From JAPPHA01 sp965220985 (lineage in GTDB: Bacteria; Pseudomonadota; Alphaproteobacteria; Rhodobacterales; Rhodobacteraceae): a stretch of 64,000 nt of DNA. Numbering within the stretch: position 1 is the first letter of the stretch; each line of letters opens with the position of its first letter. The notes beneath the pieces were generated by a model. That model was not told where the DNA came from. It did not search any database and saw nothing but the letters and a program-made list of their open reading frames with translations. The position numbers and the translations under genes are program-made. Below, piece by piece: positions 18,107 to 27,495 of this stretch. The stretch is taken from contig OZ244854.1 in the NCBI GenBank assembly GCA_965220985.1, forward strand, positions 3,658,001 through 3,722,000, read 5' to 3'.

Positions 18107-18175
18107 GTTCACGCAATTCGCCTCTTTCGTGGCCAAGATGGCCAAATCCGAGGCGACTGTCGCGGTCAGATCAGA

Positions 18176-19183
18176 CTACTGAAGCATCCTCATTTCCGCC
18201 GCAGGAAGGTATGCGTCGGTGTAGTAGAGCGATGCGTCCGGTGCGCTGTTGAAATCGTAGGTTTCCTGCATCTGCACGAGAGCTTCCGCCATTCGCGCGG
18301 AGTCAACACCGCCAATTCCATTGGCGCGGGTGTAGTCCGTGAGCACGTTGGCATCGATCGCGAGCTGCAGGCGGCGTGTTTCAAGCGCAGCGTCAGCAGC
18401 AGGATTCCGCTTCACGAGTGATTCGACAGCCAGGGCCGGATCGGCGATCGCATCTTTCCAACCGCTTGCCACCGCCGTGATGAACCCTGTCACGTGATCA
18501 GGGTTGGCAGCCGCGTAGTCGGTGTTCACGATGATCGCGTTTCCGTAGAGCTGGAGGCCGTAATCCGCCATGAGGATGGTCGAAATGTCATCCTCGGGGA
18601 TGCCGAGGCGAACCAGGTTCAGGAAGGACGAGAACGAAAAGCCGGTCACCGCATCCACATTGCCTTCCGCAAGCATCGGCTCGCGGGTCGGGAAACCGAC
18701 AGGCTCGACCTTGATCTTGTCAACGTCCAGATCATTGGCCGTGGCAAAAGCCGGGAACTGGGCCCAGGCGCCGTCAGGCGGAGGCGCGCCAAGCACGCGG
18801 CCTTCGAGATCCTTGGGTTCCATGACTCCAAGGCTTTTCCGTCCAACGACGGCAAACGGCGGCTTGTCGTACACCATCATGACCGCGATGACCGGTGCGC
18901 CCGGGTTCTGGTCGAGGAACTTGACCAGCGAGTTGATGTCGGCAAAGCCGATCGGGAAGGCGCCCGTGGCAACCTTGGGTATCGCGTCAAGCGATCCCTG
19001 CCCGGCAGAGATTTCGACATTGAGACCCGCATCGGCGAAATGCCCGTTATCGATTGCCAGGAAGTAAGGAGCCGATGGACCCTCGAACTTCCAGTCCAGA
19101 GCGAACGGCATATCCACTTGGGCGTTGGCGGATCCTGCCAATGCCAAAGCAAAGGAAAGACCAGCAAGAGCAGACTTGTACAT
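18176..19183 (-). CDS. NMT1/THI5-like ABC transporter substrate-binding protein
   Basis: Periplasmic binding protein of the family that delivers thiamine precursors, sulfonates, nitrate-like or aromatic ligands. The ATG at 19183 is preferred over one at 19201, because GAGGAG lies ten bases before it. A Sec signal peptide ends at A-N-A near residue 22. Family features are FALDWKFEGPSAPYFLAIDN, the GQGSLDAIPKVATG segment and FADINSLVKFL. The gene itself is intact, but its downstream ATPase and permease genes are both broken, so it is probably an orphan unless it feeds another transporter. The ligand cannot be determined by reading. Confidence 0.85.
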   Translation of the reverse strand: MYKSALAGLSFALALAGSANAQVDMPFALDWKFEGPSAPYFLAIDNGHFADAGLNVEISAGQGSLDAIPKVATGAFPIGFADINSLVKFLDQNPGAPVIAVMMVYDKPPFAVVGRKSLGVMEPKDLEGRVLGAPPPDGAWAQFPAFATANDLDVDKIKVEPVGFPTREPMLAEGNVDAVTGFSFSSFLNLVRLGIPEDDISTILMADYGLQLYGNAIIVNTDYAAANPDHVTGFITAVASGWKDAIADPALAVESLVKRNPAADAALETRRLQLAIDANVLTDYTRANGIGGVDSARMAEALVQMQETYDFNSAPDASLYYTDAYLPAAEMRMLQ

Positions 19184-19545
19184 GGGCAACGAACTCCTCA
19201 TTTGTCGTCTAGAACATCACACTGTCATGATCCAAACGGATGTCGGACGCGGCCGACCGCCGTTTAGAGACAGTTCGCAACGTCATACCCTATCCAATTC
19301 CACCACCGGTGCAAGATGATGACCGAGATTTCGATGCGGATTGCTGACAATTTGGGCACGAGGAAGGCGCCGATCTGAATCGGAGGCAGATTACGCATCG
19401 TCACGTCCCTTGCGGTCTGTCCATCCTGCTCGGCATCGCGTTGCCGGCCCGCCTTGAAGCGCTCTTGTTCGTTTCGGCTCGTGGCGATACTTGGCAAGGT
19501 GTCTTGCGGTTGCCGAAATCGATTGGAATCCGGAAAGGAACAAGG
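19184..19545. other. Divergent intergenic region between binding protein gene and purB
   Basis: Nothing recognisable is coded here. It must contain promoters for both directions. AAAGGAACAAGG immediately before the ATG at 19546 is the purB ribosome binding site. Confidence 0.5.
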
Positions 19546-20850
19546 ATGATCCCGCGCTATTCCCGACCCGAAATGGCGGAAATCTGGTCTCCCCAGTCCA
19601 AGTATCGAATCTGGTTCGAGATCGAGGCCCATGCCTGCGACGCCATGGCTGCCGCCGGGATCATGCCGAAAGATCTCGCGGGCGAAATCTGGAAAGCAGA
19701 CGGGCTGACTTTCGATGTCACGCGCATCGATGAAATCGAAGCGATCACCCGCCACGACGTCATCGCGTTTTTGACCTACCTCTCCGAACACGTCGACGAG
19801 GACGCCGCGCGCTACCTGCATCTCGGGATGACATCCTCGGACGTTCTCGACACGTGCCTGAACGTCCAGTTGATGCGCGCAAGCGATCTGCTGATCGCCG
19901 ACCTCGAATCACTGCTTGCAACGCTCAAGGAAATGGCTCTGGCCCACAAGCACACGGTTTGCATCGGACGTTCACACGGGGTCCATGCGGAACCCACCTC
20001 GTTTGGGCTCAAGCTCGCCTTTGCCCATGCCGAGATGGCTCGAAATCTCGAAAGAATGCGGGTGGCCCGAGACGAGATCTCTGTCGGGGCGATTTCCGGC
20101 GCCGTGGGAACCTACGCGCATGTCGAACCCGCAATCGAGCGACATGTGTGCAAGGCTCTGGGCCTGCGCCCCGAGACGATTTCGACCCAGGTCATCCCGA
20201 GAGACCGTCATGCGGCCTTTTTTGCCGCCCTTGGCGTGATTGCGTCGTCAATCGAGCGAATCGCGACCGAAATCCGCCACTTGCAGCGCAGCGAGGTTCT
20301 CGAAGTCGAGGAAGGCTTCGCACCGGGACAGAAAGGCTCGTCGGCAATGCCGCACAAGCGCAATCCCATCCACACGGAAAACCTGACCGGTCTCGCGCGA
20401 CTCGTCAGGATGTCGGTTCAGCCCGCACTCGAGAACGTTGCCCTTTGGCACGAACGGGACATCTCGCACTCGTCAGTCGAACGCGTGATCGCGCCAGATT
20501 CGACGATTCTGCTCGATTTTGCCCTGGTGCGGCTCGAACGTGTCGTGCGGAACCTCGTGGTCCACCCGGACCGAATGGAGAAAAATCTCGCGCTGCTCAA
20601 AGGTTTGACGAATTCGCAGCGAATACTGCTGGCGCTCGTTGACAACGGAATGTCACGTGATGACGCCTATCGGATCGTGCAGCGAAACGCGATGAAAGTC
20701 TGGGACGAAGGCTTGGACTTCCTCGCCCTGCTGAAGAATGACGCCGAAGTCGCCGCCGTTCTGTCCGACGACGAGATCGAGCGACACTTCGATCTGGCTC
20801 ATCACCTTCGCCACATCGACAGCATTTTCGAGCGCGTCTTTTCGACGTGA
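19546..20850 (+). CDS. purB: Adenylosuccinate lyase
   Basis: Catalyses two fumarate-releasing steps of purine synthesis: SAICAR to AICAR, and adenylosuccinate to AMP. The ATG at 19546 gives 434 residues starting MIPRYSRPEM, the usual beginning of the alphaproteobacterial/Bacillus-type enzyme; a longer upstream extension was rejected. Conserved segments are TSSDVLDT (about residue 88), GRSHGVHAEPTSFG with the catalytic His, and the fumarase/aspartase signature GSSAMPHKRNPI with the catalytic Ser. It stands close to purC-purS-purQ on the same strand, interrupted by the opposite-strand zeta-subunit gene. Confidence 0.97.
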   Translation: MIPRYSRPEMAEIWSPQSKYRIWFEIEAHACDAMAAAGIMPKDLAGEIWKADGLTFDVTRIDEIEAITRHDVIAFLTYLSEHVDEDAARYLHLGMTSSDVLDTCLNVQLMRASDLLIADLESLLATLKEMALAHKHTVCIGRSHGVHAEPTSFGLKLAFAHAEMARNLERMRVARDEISVGAISGAVGTYAHVEPAIERHVCKALGLRPETISTQVIPRDRHAAFFAALGVIASSIERIATEIRHLQRSEVLEVEEGFAPGQKGSSAMPHKRNPIHTENLTGLARLVRMSVQPALENVALWHERDISHSSVERVIAPDSTILLDFALVRLERVVRNLVVHPDRMEKNLALLKGLTNSQRILLALVDNGMSRDDAYRIVQRNAMKVWDEGLDFLALLKNDAEVAAVLSDDEIERHFDLAHHLRHIDSIFERVFST

Positions 20851-20962
20851 CTTGGCGGGTCATGCCGCCATTGACGTCACGATCCTCGGCTTCTCGTCCA
20901 GTTGATTCGAATCGGATAGCGATATTCGTGGCGGCGGTCGTCGGACCGCCCGGGCGAAACCT

Positions 20963-21289
20963 TCACCCGGAATTGTCCTCGAGATCGATGATCTCGTGCT
21001 TCGCCTCGTCGAGCAACCTCTCCATCGTGCGTCGCAATTCCTTCTCGCTGACCTTGTCGCCCAGGTCGCTGGCCACCTTGCGAAAGACATCCTCATCGCC
21101 GGGCTCATCGAAGTCGGCTCGGATGACTTCTCCCGCGTAGCTCTGCGCATCATCCCCAGACTTGCCGAGCAATTCAGCCGCCCACAATCCAAGCTTCTTG
21201 TTCCGACGGGCCTCGACCTTGAACCGCAGTTTCGCGTCCTGCGCAAACTTCGATTCGTAACCCTTCTCTCTTTCCTCGAAAGTGGTCAT
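20963..21289 (-). CDS. ATP synthase F1 inhibitor, zeta subunit (DUF1476)
   Basis: A small soluble protein of 108 residues matching the DUF1476 family, known in alphaproteobacteria as the zeta inhibitor of the F1Fo-ATPase (Paracoccus). Family features are the N-terminal MTTFEEREKGYESKFAQDAK, which in the characterised protein forms the inhibitory helix, and the RRNKKLGLWAAELLG and ADFDEPGDEDVFRKVASDL segments. The ATG at 21289 follows GAGGAG; longer extensions are not conserved. It is divergent from purC, an arrangement seen repeatedly in this class. One of the strongest taxonomic markers in the window. Confidence 0.93.
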   Translation of the reverse strand: MTTFEEREKGYESKFAQDAKLRFKVEARRNKKLGLWAAELLGKSGDDAQSYAGEVIRADFDEPGDEDVFRKVASDLGDKVSEKELRRTMERLLDEAKHEIIDLEDNSG

Positions 21290-21687
21290 TTCCGCTCCTC
21301 GTGCATGGCGCGCCCGCAGGCCACCGTTGTTCTGGTTTTGTGACGAGATCGACCCGTCCATGCGACCGGCCAGCCACTTGACGTCATGGCGACATGCCAA
21401 CTGCGACGCCCCGTTGAACTCTTGATCGACCAACAATGGATATGGGGGCAATGGGTCGAATTATCAAGCCAATCCTTGACCCGTCATGAATTCGGAATGC
21501 CCGGGCATGCGACGCCGAATACCGAAACGACCGATGAGAGCGACAACCGCTCGCCAGAAAGATTCGCATGCGAGTCCAGCAGCGAGTCCGAGTGCAAGAC
21601 GGCCTCGCCGATGCTTGCCCAGTTTGGGTGAGTTCATTACAACCCGAAGTCAAACGTCTGGTCATGATCAAGGCAGGAGGCCGACTG
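21290..21687. other. Divergent intergenic region between the zeta-subunit gene and purC
   Basis: No gene is recognised. It should hold promoters for both neighbours. AGGAGG at 21675-21680 is the purC ribosome binding site. No purine riboswitch-like structure was recognised by eye. Confidence 0.5.
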
Positions 21688-22443
21688 ATGGCGCGCCGCA
21701 AGAAAATCTACGAAGGCAAGGCCAAGATCATGTACGAGGGGCCCGAACCCGGTACCATCGTTCAGTATTTCAAGGACGACGCGACCGCTTTCAACGCCCG
21801 CAAGAAGGGGGTGATCGAAGGCAAGGGCGCGCTGAACAACCGAATCTCCGAGCATGTCATGGTCGGCCTCGATTCGGTCGGGATCCCGACACATTTCATT
21901 CGCCGACTCAACATGCGCGAACAACTGGTTCGCGCCGTCGAGATCATTCCCCTCGAAGTCGTGGTACGAAACTATGCCGCCGGTTCGCTGGCAAAGCGGC
22001 TCGGACTCGAAGAGGGAACCTCCCTGCCCCGGCCGATCGTCGAGTTCTGCTACAAGAACGACGATCTCGGCGACCCTCTCGTGGCCGAGGAGCACATCTA
22101 TGCATTCAACTGGGCCAGCCATCACGACGTGGAAAACATGGTCACGCTCGCGCTGCGGGTGAACGACTACATGTCGGGGTTGCTGTTCGCTGTCGGCATA
22201 CGGCTTGTGGACTTCAAGATCGAGATTGGACGGCAATATGACGGCGACTATCATCGCCTGGTCGTCGCTGACGAGATCTCGCCGGACTCTTGCCGCTTGT
22301 GGGACATCGAATCGGGGAAGAAGCTGGACAAAGACGTCTTTCGGCACAACCTCGGGAACCTGTCCGAGGCCTATGCCGAAGTCGCGCGCCGACTCGACCT
22401 GCTGCCTGGCGACAACGTCATGGCTCGGAAGAAAACCGGTTGA
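21688..22443 (+). CDS. purC: Phosphoribosylaminoimidazole-succinocarboxamide synthase (SAICAR synthetase)
   Basis: Ligates aspartate to CAIR using ATP in de novo purine synthesis. The ATG at 21688, seven bases after AGGAGG, gives 251 residues beginning MARRKKIYEGKAKIMYEG, the conserved ATP-site N-terminus. Further family motifs are FKDDATAFNARKK, GKGALNNRISEHV and EIIPLEVVVRNYAAGS. It is followed by purS and purQ on the same strand. Confidence 0.97.
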   Translation: MARRKKIYEGKAKIMYEGPEPGTIVQYFKDDATAFNARKKGVIEGKGALNNRISEHVMVGLDSVGIPTHFIRRLNMREQLVRAVEIIPLEVVVRNYAAGSLAKRLGLEEGTSLPRPIVEFCYKNDDLGDPLVAEEHIYAFNWASHHDVENMVTLALRVNDYMSGLLFAVGIRLVDFKIEIGRQYDGDYHRLVVADEISPDSCRLWDIESGKKLDKDVFRHNLGNLSEAYAEVARRLDLLPGDNVMARKKTG

Positions 22444-22471
22444 TGCCCGTTGGTCCAAGGCAATCCGCCCG

Positions 22472-22711
22472 ATGAAAGTCCAGGTTCACATCACGGTCAA
22501 GAAAGGGATTCTCGATCCGCAGGGCGAGGCCGTGCAAGCCGCACTGGAACGTCTTGGATACCGAGCCGTCAACGAGGTCAGGGTCGGAAAGCTGATCGAG
22601 CTCGACCTTGACGTCAAGGAAGCCGAAACAGCCAAATCATCGGTTCACTCGATGTGCACCGAGTTGCTGGCCAACAGCGTCATCGAAGACTTCGACATCA
22701 GGTTTCCCTGA
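22472..22711 (+). CDS. purS: Phosphoribosylformylglycinamidine synthase subunit PurS
   Basis: A 79-residue structural subunit of the three-component FGAM synthase, which links PurQ to PurL. It begins MKVQVHITVKKGILDPQG and continues with the family pattern GKLIELDLDV and MCTELLANSVIEDF. It starts 28 bases after purC, and its TGA overlaps the purQ ATG by one base, so the two are coupled. The gene lies inside a longer open frame, but only this start fits the family. Confidence 0.95.
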   Translation: MKVQVHITVKKGILDPQGEAVQAALERLGYRAVNEVRVGKLIELDLDVKEAETAKSSVHSMCTELLANSVIEDFDIRFP

Positions 22712-23388
22712 TGCGCTCCGCGGTCATCCAGTTTCCGGGATCCAACTGCGATCGAGACCTCAGGGTCGCACTCGAGCTGGCATCAGGCGGAATCAGCCCG
22801 GTGGACCTCGTGTGGCACAAGGATACCTGCTTGCCAACTGGACTCGACCTCATCGGTATCCCGGGCGGGTTTTCCTACGGCGATCACCTGAGATGCGGCG
22901 CGATTGCGGCCCACTCACCCATCATGAAGTCGGTGGTCGAATTCGCGAAAACCGGTGGACATGTCATTGGCATCTGCAACGGATTCCAGGTCCTGACGGA
23001 GACCGGCCTGCTGCCCGGCACGCTGATGAGAAATGCCGGTCTTCGTTTTGTCTGTGCGGAAATCGATCTCTCGATCGAATCGACTGATTCGGCTTTCACG
23101 TGCCTGTACACACGGGGTGAGAGCATACGCCTGCCCATCGCGCACCACGACGGGAACTACAGGACCGACCCCGACACGCTGAAGCGACTCGAAGACGAGA
23201 ATCGGATCGCCTTTCGCTACCTCGACAATCCCAACGGTTCGCAAGGATCGATCGCGGGGGTCCTGTCACGCAACCGACGGGTTCTTGGGCTCATGCCGCA
23301 CCCCGAACGCCGGGTCGAACAGGCGACAGGTGGCACAGATGGCCGAGGAATTTTCGAGGGGCTTGTCTCGAGCCTCGCGGATGCTTGA
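22711..23388 (+). CDS. purQ: Phosphoribosylformylglycinamidine synthase subunit PurQ (glutaminase)
   Basis: A class I glutamine amidotransferase subunit of 225 residues that supplies ammonia to PurL. The nucleophile Cys89 sits in VIGICNGFQVL; the His/Glu pair is in LMPHPERR near the C-terminus. The N-terminal IQFPGSNCDRD and PGGFSYGDHLR motifs are typical of PurQ. purL, which usually follows or lies close by, is not in this window; purM and purN are at 36.5-38.2 kb. Confidence 0.96.
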   Translation: MRSAVIQFPGSNCDRDLRVALELASGGISPVDLVWHKDTCLPTGLDLIGIPGGFSYGDHLRCGAIAAHSPIMKSVVEFAKTGGHVIGICNGFQVLTETGLLPGTLMRNAGLRFVCAEIDLSIESTDSAFTCLYTRGESIRLPIAHHDGNYRTDPDTLKRLEDENRIAFRYLDNPNGSQGSIAGVLSRNRRVLGLMPHPERRVEQATGGTDGRGIFEGLVSSLADA

Positions 23389-23715
23389 GTTTCACAGCCG
23401 GTCATCGAGCCGAGTTGCAGCCCCGGTGCGACGATGTCCGCATCCACCGCATCAGCCGAGGCATCGCGAACGGGGTGCCGGCCGCAGGTTTGATGCGACA
23501 TTGGCGGCAGAACATCGCCGGATCCGAGGCTCCGACAGACCGCAGATGAAGCATCCCCACCCAGCCTGTCACGACCCGGGCATCATTCGCGCGTATCAGG
23601 AGCGGGATCCAGGCTGGAAGTGCACCTCTTCCGGCTGCGGCACTCACCGGGCACGCCGACCCTCTTGGAGTCGCGAAACAGGTGGGACGGCACCGCGCGG
23701 GATCGGATAAGGACC
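23389..23715. other. Intergenic region between purQ and the sensor kinase gene
   Basis: Open frames exist on both strands but none resembles a protein. It ends in ATAAGGACC, the ribosome binding site of the kinase gene. Confidence 0.45.
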
Positions 23716-25467
23716 ATGACGACCGGCATCAGCGCGAGCAGTGAACAGGAACCCCGTCGGGACATGCGCAAGCTGGGCGGGGCCATTTTTGTCTTTTTCG
23801 TTTTCGTGACCGGATTCGTCTGGATGATCAACCTCTATGTCTTCAACGGATATGTGCATCAAGCGCGCAACGATATCGAACGCCAACTTGTCGGGTTCGC
23901 CGGCCAGATCCAGAGCGAACTCAACCGCATGTCTTTGACACCGTTGCATCTTTCGCAGGATTCGCGATTGATCGACGACCTTGTCTCCAAATCGTTCAGT
24001 CGCACGTCCCTGCGGCTGTTCGGCCACCAGGAGGCCGTTGGCTCGAAGGCGCTGCATCTCTTGAACGATGTCGGGCGACTGGTTGCAACGACCGAGCGCG
24101 AACGATTGACCGAAGTGCACAATGAACGAGCGTTTTACGTCAACGCAGTGCGCTCAAGCGACACAGTGTTCTCAAGCGAAACGCTCGACGACAGAATCCA
24201 AAGGCACTTTTACAGTCGTCGCATTCAGCACAACGAAAAGAATGTCGGCATCATCGTCGTCGAGATCGATCTTGGAAAACTCTTCGATTCGCTTCCCGAA
24301 CAGAACGGAATCACGTTTGCCACGGATTCTGCCGGGCGGATCCTGTTTTCGACGGAAAGCCGGTTTCATTCCAAGACCGAAGCGGAGGCGCTGGCAGAAC
24401 CGCCCCCCGCCTCGCGACTCGGGCGGGTGATCCGGTTTTTGCAGACCGCGAGCCTGGTACCGGCGGACCTGCACTTTCGGGGGCAATCCTACATCCGGGT
24501 CAATGCGTCGATTCCCTTTCAGGGCTGGAAATTGGTCCGACTGTCCGACACTGACGAGGCGCGCGCGGCGATCGATCGGATTATCGTTCTCGAAATTGCA
24601 GCCATCGCCATCCTGTTTTCGCTCATGATCTTCGGGCTGTTGCACCGCCGGCAATATCGCCTCGAAACCGAGTCTCGCGAACTCCGCATGCTCAATGCCC
24701 GACTCGAAAAGGAAATCAGGGAACGCAGACGCACCGAAAAGGACCTCGAAAGGACCCGCCTGAACCTTGCAAGGTCCGAGAAGCTCGCAGCGTTGGGCGA
24801 ACTCTCGGCCTCGGTCAGCCACGAACTGAACCAGCCGTTGTCCGCCGTGCGCACCTATGTCGCGAGTTCCCGCGCCTTGCTTGATCGGAACAATCGCGAG
24901 GGCGCTCTCGCAAAGATCGATGAAATCGACGAGTTGGCGGTCCGCATGGCAAACATCATCGGTCAGCTTAGGGCGCATGCCCGTGAGACCACCGACAGGC
25001 TGGTGGACATCGACTTTCGCCGCGCGATCGACTCGTCGCTCGCGATGACGAGCGGAGAAATCGATCAGTCCGACGTCCAGGTCGTCAAGTCGGCTCCCGA
25101 AGCGCCCGTCATGGTCGCCGGCGATCTGGTTCTGCTCGATCAGGTCATCGTCAACCTGATCAGAAACGCGCTTGACGCCATGGACGACCGCGATGACAAG
25201 CAACTCGAACTGAGGCTCGGCGTCGAGGGGAAGGCCGCCACGCTGTCGGTCACGGACAACGGGACAGGGTTCGAGAATCCCGAAAAGCTGTTCCTTCCTT
25301 TTTACACGACAAAATCTCACGGGCTGGGCCTCGGCCTCGCCATTTCCTCAGGGATAGCAAAAGACCTTGGCGGCCGCCTGTCGGCGGAAAATGCACCCCA
25401 GGGTGGCGCCGTGTTCCACTTTCGATTGCCCGTGATCCAGTCCGCGAACTCAAGCCCAGGAGAGTAG
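23716..25467 (+). CDS. DctB-like sensor histidine kinase
   Basis: A membrane histidine kinase of 583 residues. The ATG at 23716 follows ATAAGGACC. A first transmembrane helix (about residues 21-41), a periplasmic double-PAS/Cache-like sensor (about 45-285) and a second helix (289-309) precede a short coiled coil (about 318-355). The HisKA domain has its phosphoacceptor His369 in ASVSHELNQPLSAVRTYV. The ATPase domain shows the N-box NLIRNALDAM (480-489), G1 DNGTGF and G2 GLGLGLAI. This architecture and the HELNQPL box match DctB, which senses C4-dicarboxylates. The paired regulator begins three bases after its stop. No dicarboxylate transporter gene is nearby, so the signal may differ. Confidence 0.88.
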   Translation: MTTGISASSEQEPRRDMRKLGGAIFVFFVFVTGFVWMINLYVFNGYVHQARNDIERQLVGFAGQIQSELNRMSLTPLHLSQDSRLIDDLVSKSFSRTSLRLFGHQEAVGSKALHLLNDVGRLVATTERERLTEVHNERAFYVNAVRSSDTVFSSETLDDRIQRHFYSRRIQHNEKNVGIIVVEIDLGKLFDSLPEQNGITFATDSAGRILFSTESRFHSKTEAEALAEPPPASRLGRVIRFLQTASLVPADLHFRGQSYIRVNASIPFQGWKLVRLSDTDEARAAIDRIIVLEIAAIAILFSLMIFGLLHRRQYRLETESRELRMLNARLEKEIRERRRTEKDLERTRLNLARSEKLAALGELSASVSHELNQPLSAVRTYVASSRALLDRNNREGALAKIDEIDELAVRMANIIGQLRAHARETTDRLVDIDFRRAIDSSLAMTSGEIDQSDVQVVKSAPEAPVMVAGDLVLLDQVIVNLIRNALDAMDDRDDKQLELRLGVEGKAATLSVTDNGTGFENPEKLFLPFYTTKSHGLGLGLAISSGIAKDLGGRLSAENAPQGGAVFHFRLPVIQSANSSPGE

Positions 25468-25470
25468 TCA

Positions 25471-26817
25471 ATGTCCGAACAGATGGCGGTCACGATCGTC
25501 GACGACAAATTCGACGTCCGGGAGTCGCTCAGGCAATGGCTCGAATTGTCGGGCTACACGCCGAGGACCTTCGAAAACGCCGAAGACGCATTGCAGGAGA
25601 TCGATTCCGACTATCCTGGAATCGTGATCACCGACGTCATGCTGCCGGGAATGGACGGTCTCGACTTCCTGCGGCGCATCCGGATGATCGACCCGCAGCT
25701 GCCGGTGATCATGATCACCGGTTTCGGGAAGGTCAAACTCGCCGTCGATGCCATGCAGCTGGGCGCCTACGACTTCCTGGAAAAACCCTTCGATCCGGAT
25801 CGTATGGCGGACCTTGCGAAACGGGCATCGCAAGCGCGCAGCCTGACGCTCGAGAACCGGTCGCTCAGGCGCGAACTGTCCGGAAGCGCAAGTCTCCAGG
25901 ATCGTCTCATCGGAGACAGCGAGGCGATGCAGCAACTTCGGGAGGCGGTCCTCGATGCCAGCCAGGCCGACGGCCATGTCCTGATCACGGGAAAGACCGG
26001 GACCGGCAAGAGCACGATTGCCCGCGCGCTGCATGCCTGCGGACCCCGCCAAGGCAAGCGATTCGTGGTCGTCAACTGCGACGCATTCTCGGAAGACGAG
26101 TTGGGACGACAGCTCTTCGGTCCGCTGGACCAGGGGCTTCCCTTGATCGATCAGTCGCTCGGAGGGAGCTTGTGCATGGAGGACTTCCCTGCCCTGGCGC
26201 CATCCCTGCAGGCACGTCTGTTGCACAGGATCGAGGAAACCGAGGGACGCGATCGATCGCCGTTGCGAATCATCGCGATCGCCAACGAACCGCGGGACGC
26301 GGATTCGACCGAGCTTCCCATTCGCCAGGATCTGCTGGACCGGGTCGCCGCGATCCGGATTCGGATTCCGCAGTTGCAGGAACGGCCCGAGGACATTCTT
26401 CCCCTGTTCAACCGGTACATCGGCATGTTCTCGGAGGACTACGGGTGCACGCCACCTGCAGTGACCGCCGAAGACTCCGCGCGCCTCGTGACATTCGAGT
26501 TTCCCGGAAACATTCGACAGCTGATCCAGATCGCCGAACGGGCGGTCTTTGGAAGTCGGCGCGGCGACTCAACGCTCGCGGATCTGCTCTCGCCCGAGGC
26601 TCCGGAGAGCCGGCAGCCGAAGTCTCACGGGGTCGGATCACTCAAGAACCAGCTCGATGCATTCGAGCACATGCTGATCGAGATTTCGATGAAACGGCAT
26701 CACGGCTCGGTCGCAAAGGCAGCCGAAGAACTGTCGATCCCGAGGCGAACCCTGAACGACAAGCTCGCCAAGCACAAGCTGAACCGCGCCGACTATCAGG
26801 ACGCGGGCGCGGCGTGA
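25471..26817 (+). CDS. DctD/NtrC-family response regulator with degenerate AAA+ domain
   Basis: A 448-residue regulator with a receiver (phosphoacceptor Asp55 in IVITDVMLPG, Lys105 in EKPF), an AAA+ domain and a Fis-type helix-turn-helix (about 404-436, SVAKAAEELSIPRRTLNDKL). Walker A is present as GKTGTGKS (174-181). The loop that should read GAFTGA is instead GPLDQGLPLIDQ (217-228), and the Walker B region reads LCMEDF rather than L-F-L-D-E. It therefore should not open sigma-54 promoter complexes in the usual way. Members of the NtrC family without this motif (for example Rhodobacter capsulatus NtrC) act with sigma-70 RNA polymerase. It is cotranscribed with the DctB-like kinase, three bases apart. 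Confidence 0.88.
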   Translation: MSEQMAVTIVDDKFDVRESLRQWLELSGYTPRTFENAEDALQEIDSDYPGIVITDVMLPGMDGLDFLRRIRMIDPQLPVIMITGFGKVKLAVDAMQLGAYDFLEKPFDPDRMADLAKRASQARSLTLENRSLRRELSGSASLQDRLIGDSEAMQQLREAVLDASQADGHVLITGKTGTGKSTIARALHACGPRQGKRFVVVNCDAFSEDELGRQLFGPLDQGLPLIDQSLGGSLCMEDFPALAPSLQARLLHRIEETEGRDRSPLRIIAIANEPRDADSTELPIRQDLLDRVAAIRIRIPQLQERPEDILPLFNRYIGMFSEDYGCTPPAVTAEDSARLVTFEFPGNIRQLIQIAERAVFGSRRGDSTLADLLSPEAPESRQPKSHGVGSLKNQLDAFEHMLIEISMKRHHGSVAKAAEELSIPRRTLNDKLAKHKLNRADYQDAGAA

Positions 26818-26820
26818 TCA

Positions 26821-27495
26821 TCATGCGGGCGGGCGCGCCCGATCGTCCGCCTGTGCCACGTATTCGGAAAGCGAATTCTCGAGATCGCCGAATCCGGTGA
26901 AGCGGTACTCGAAGGAAAGGTTCAGTCGCTCCGCGCAGGTCTTCGCCTTCGCCTGCAGGTCGGAATCCTCGACCTGCGACAGGTAGACCAGCGTGTCGTA
27001 ATTGCCGAAGTACATGTCCCTGAGATCCGGGTGTCGATCGAGTCCGAGCGGTTTCCAGACGAATGCGTCGAATTGACGCACGAGAAAATCGGTCAGGTAG
27101 AAGGCCGACATTTCGTCATCGCCGCGCTTCGCAAACAGTTCGTTTCCCTCGAAAAAGCTGTAGCAGTGCGGTCCGGCAATCATGGTGACGCCGAGTTCCT
27201 TGCACCGCGCTTCCAGCAGGCCGCCGGTCCCGCAATCCGCATAGGCCACGAAAATCTCGTGGTGGGACTTCCGACCCGCCTCGACCGCTGACGTCACGGC
27301 ATCCGTGATGAGTTCGGGGCGAAGATGAAGCTGGGCGGGAAGACACCTCAACTCGACGTGGGTCCACCCGTTCCGTTCGATCAGCTGGAGGATTTCGCGC
27401 GCAAGCGCTCCGCAAGCAATGACCAGGACTCGCGAGGGCCCGACATCCGCCAGGCTGTCCCCGCGCGGCTCGATGACTTGATCATCCGGTTCCAT
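26821..27495 (-). CDS. DUF1638 family protein
   Basis: A 224-residue protein of the DUF1638 family, which is found next to corrinoid methyltransferase genes. It shows the conserved VLVIACGALAREI start and a Cys-containing FVAYADCGTGG segment followed by IAGPHCYSFFEGN. There is no signal peptide. It overlaps the corrinoid protein gene by 14 bases and is the last gene of that operon. A role in corrinoid handling or reactivation is often suggested but not established. Convergent with the DctD-like gene, with almost no spacer. Confidence 0.85.
   Translation of the reverse strand: MEPDDQVIEPRGDSLADVGPSRVLVIACGALAREILQLIERNGWTHVELRCLPAQLHLRPELITDAVTSAVEAGRKSHHEIFVAYADCGTGGLLEARCKELGVTMIAGPHCYSFFEGNELFAKRGDDEMSAFYLTDFLVRQFDAFVWKPLGLDRHPDLRDMYFGNYDTLVYLSQVEDSDLQAKAKTCAERLNLSFEYRFTGFGDLENSLSEYVAQADDRARPPA

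Noticed and set aside
25536..26900. 454-codon open frame on the plus strand
   Set aside because: Frame-shifted shadow inside the DctD-like regulator gene, which has clear domains in its own frame.
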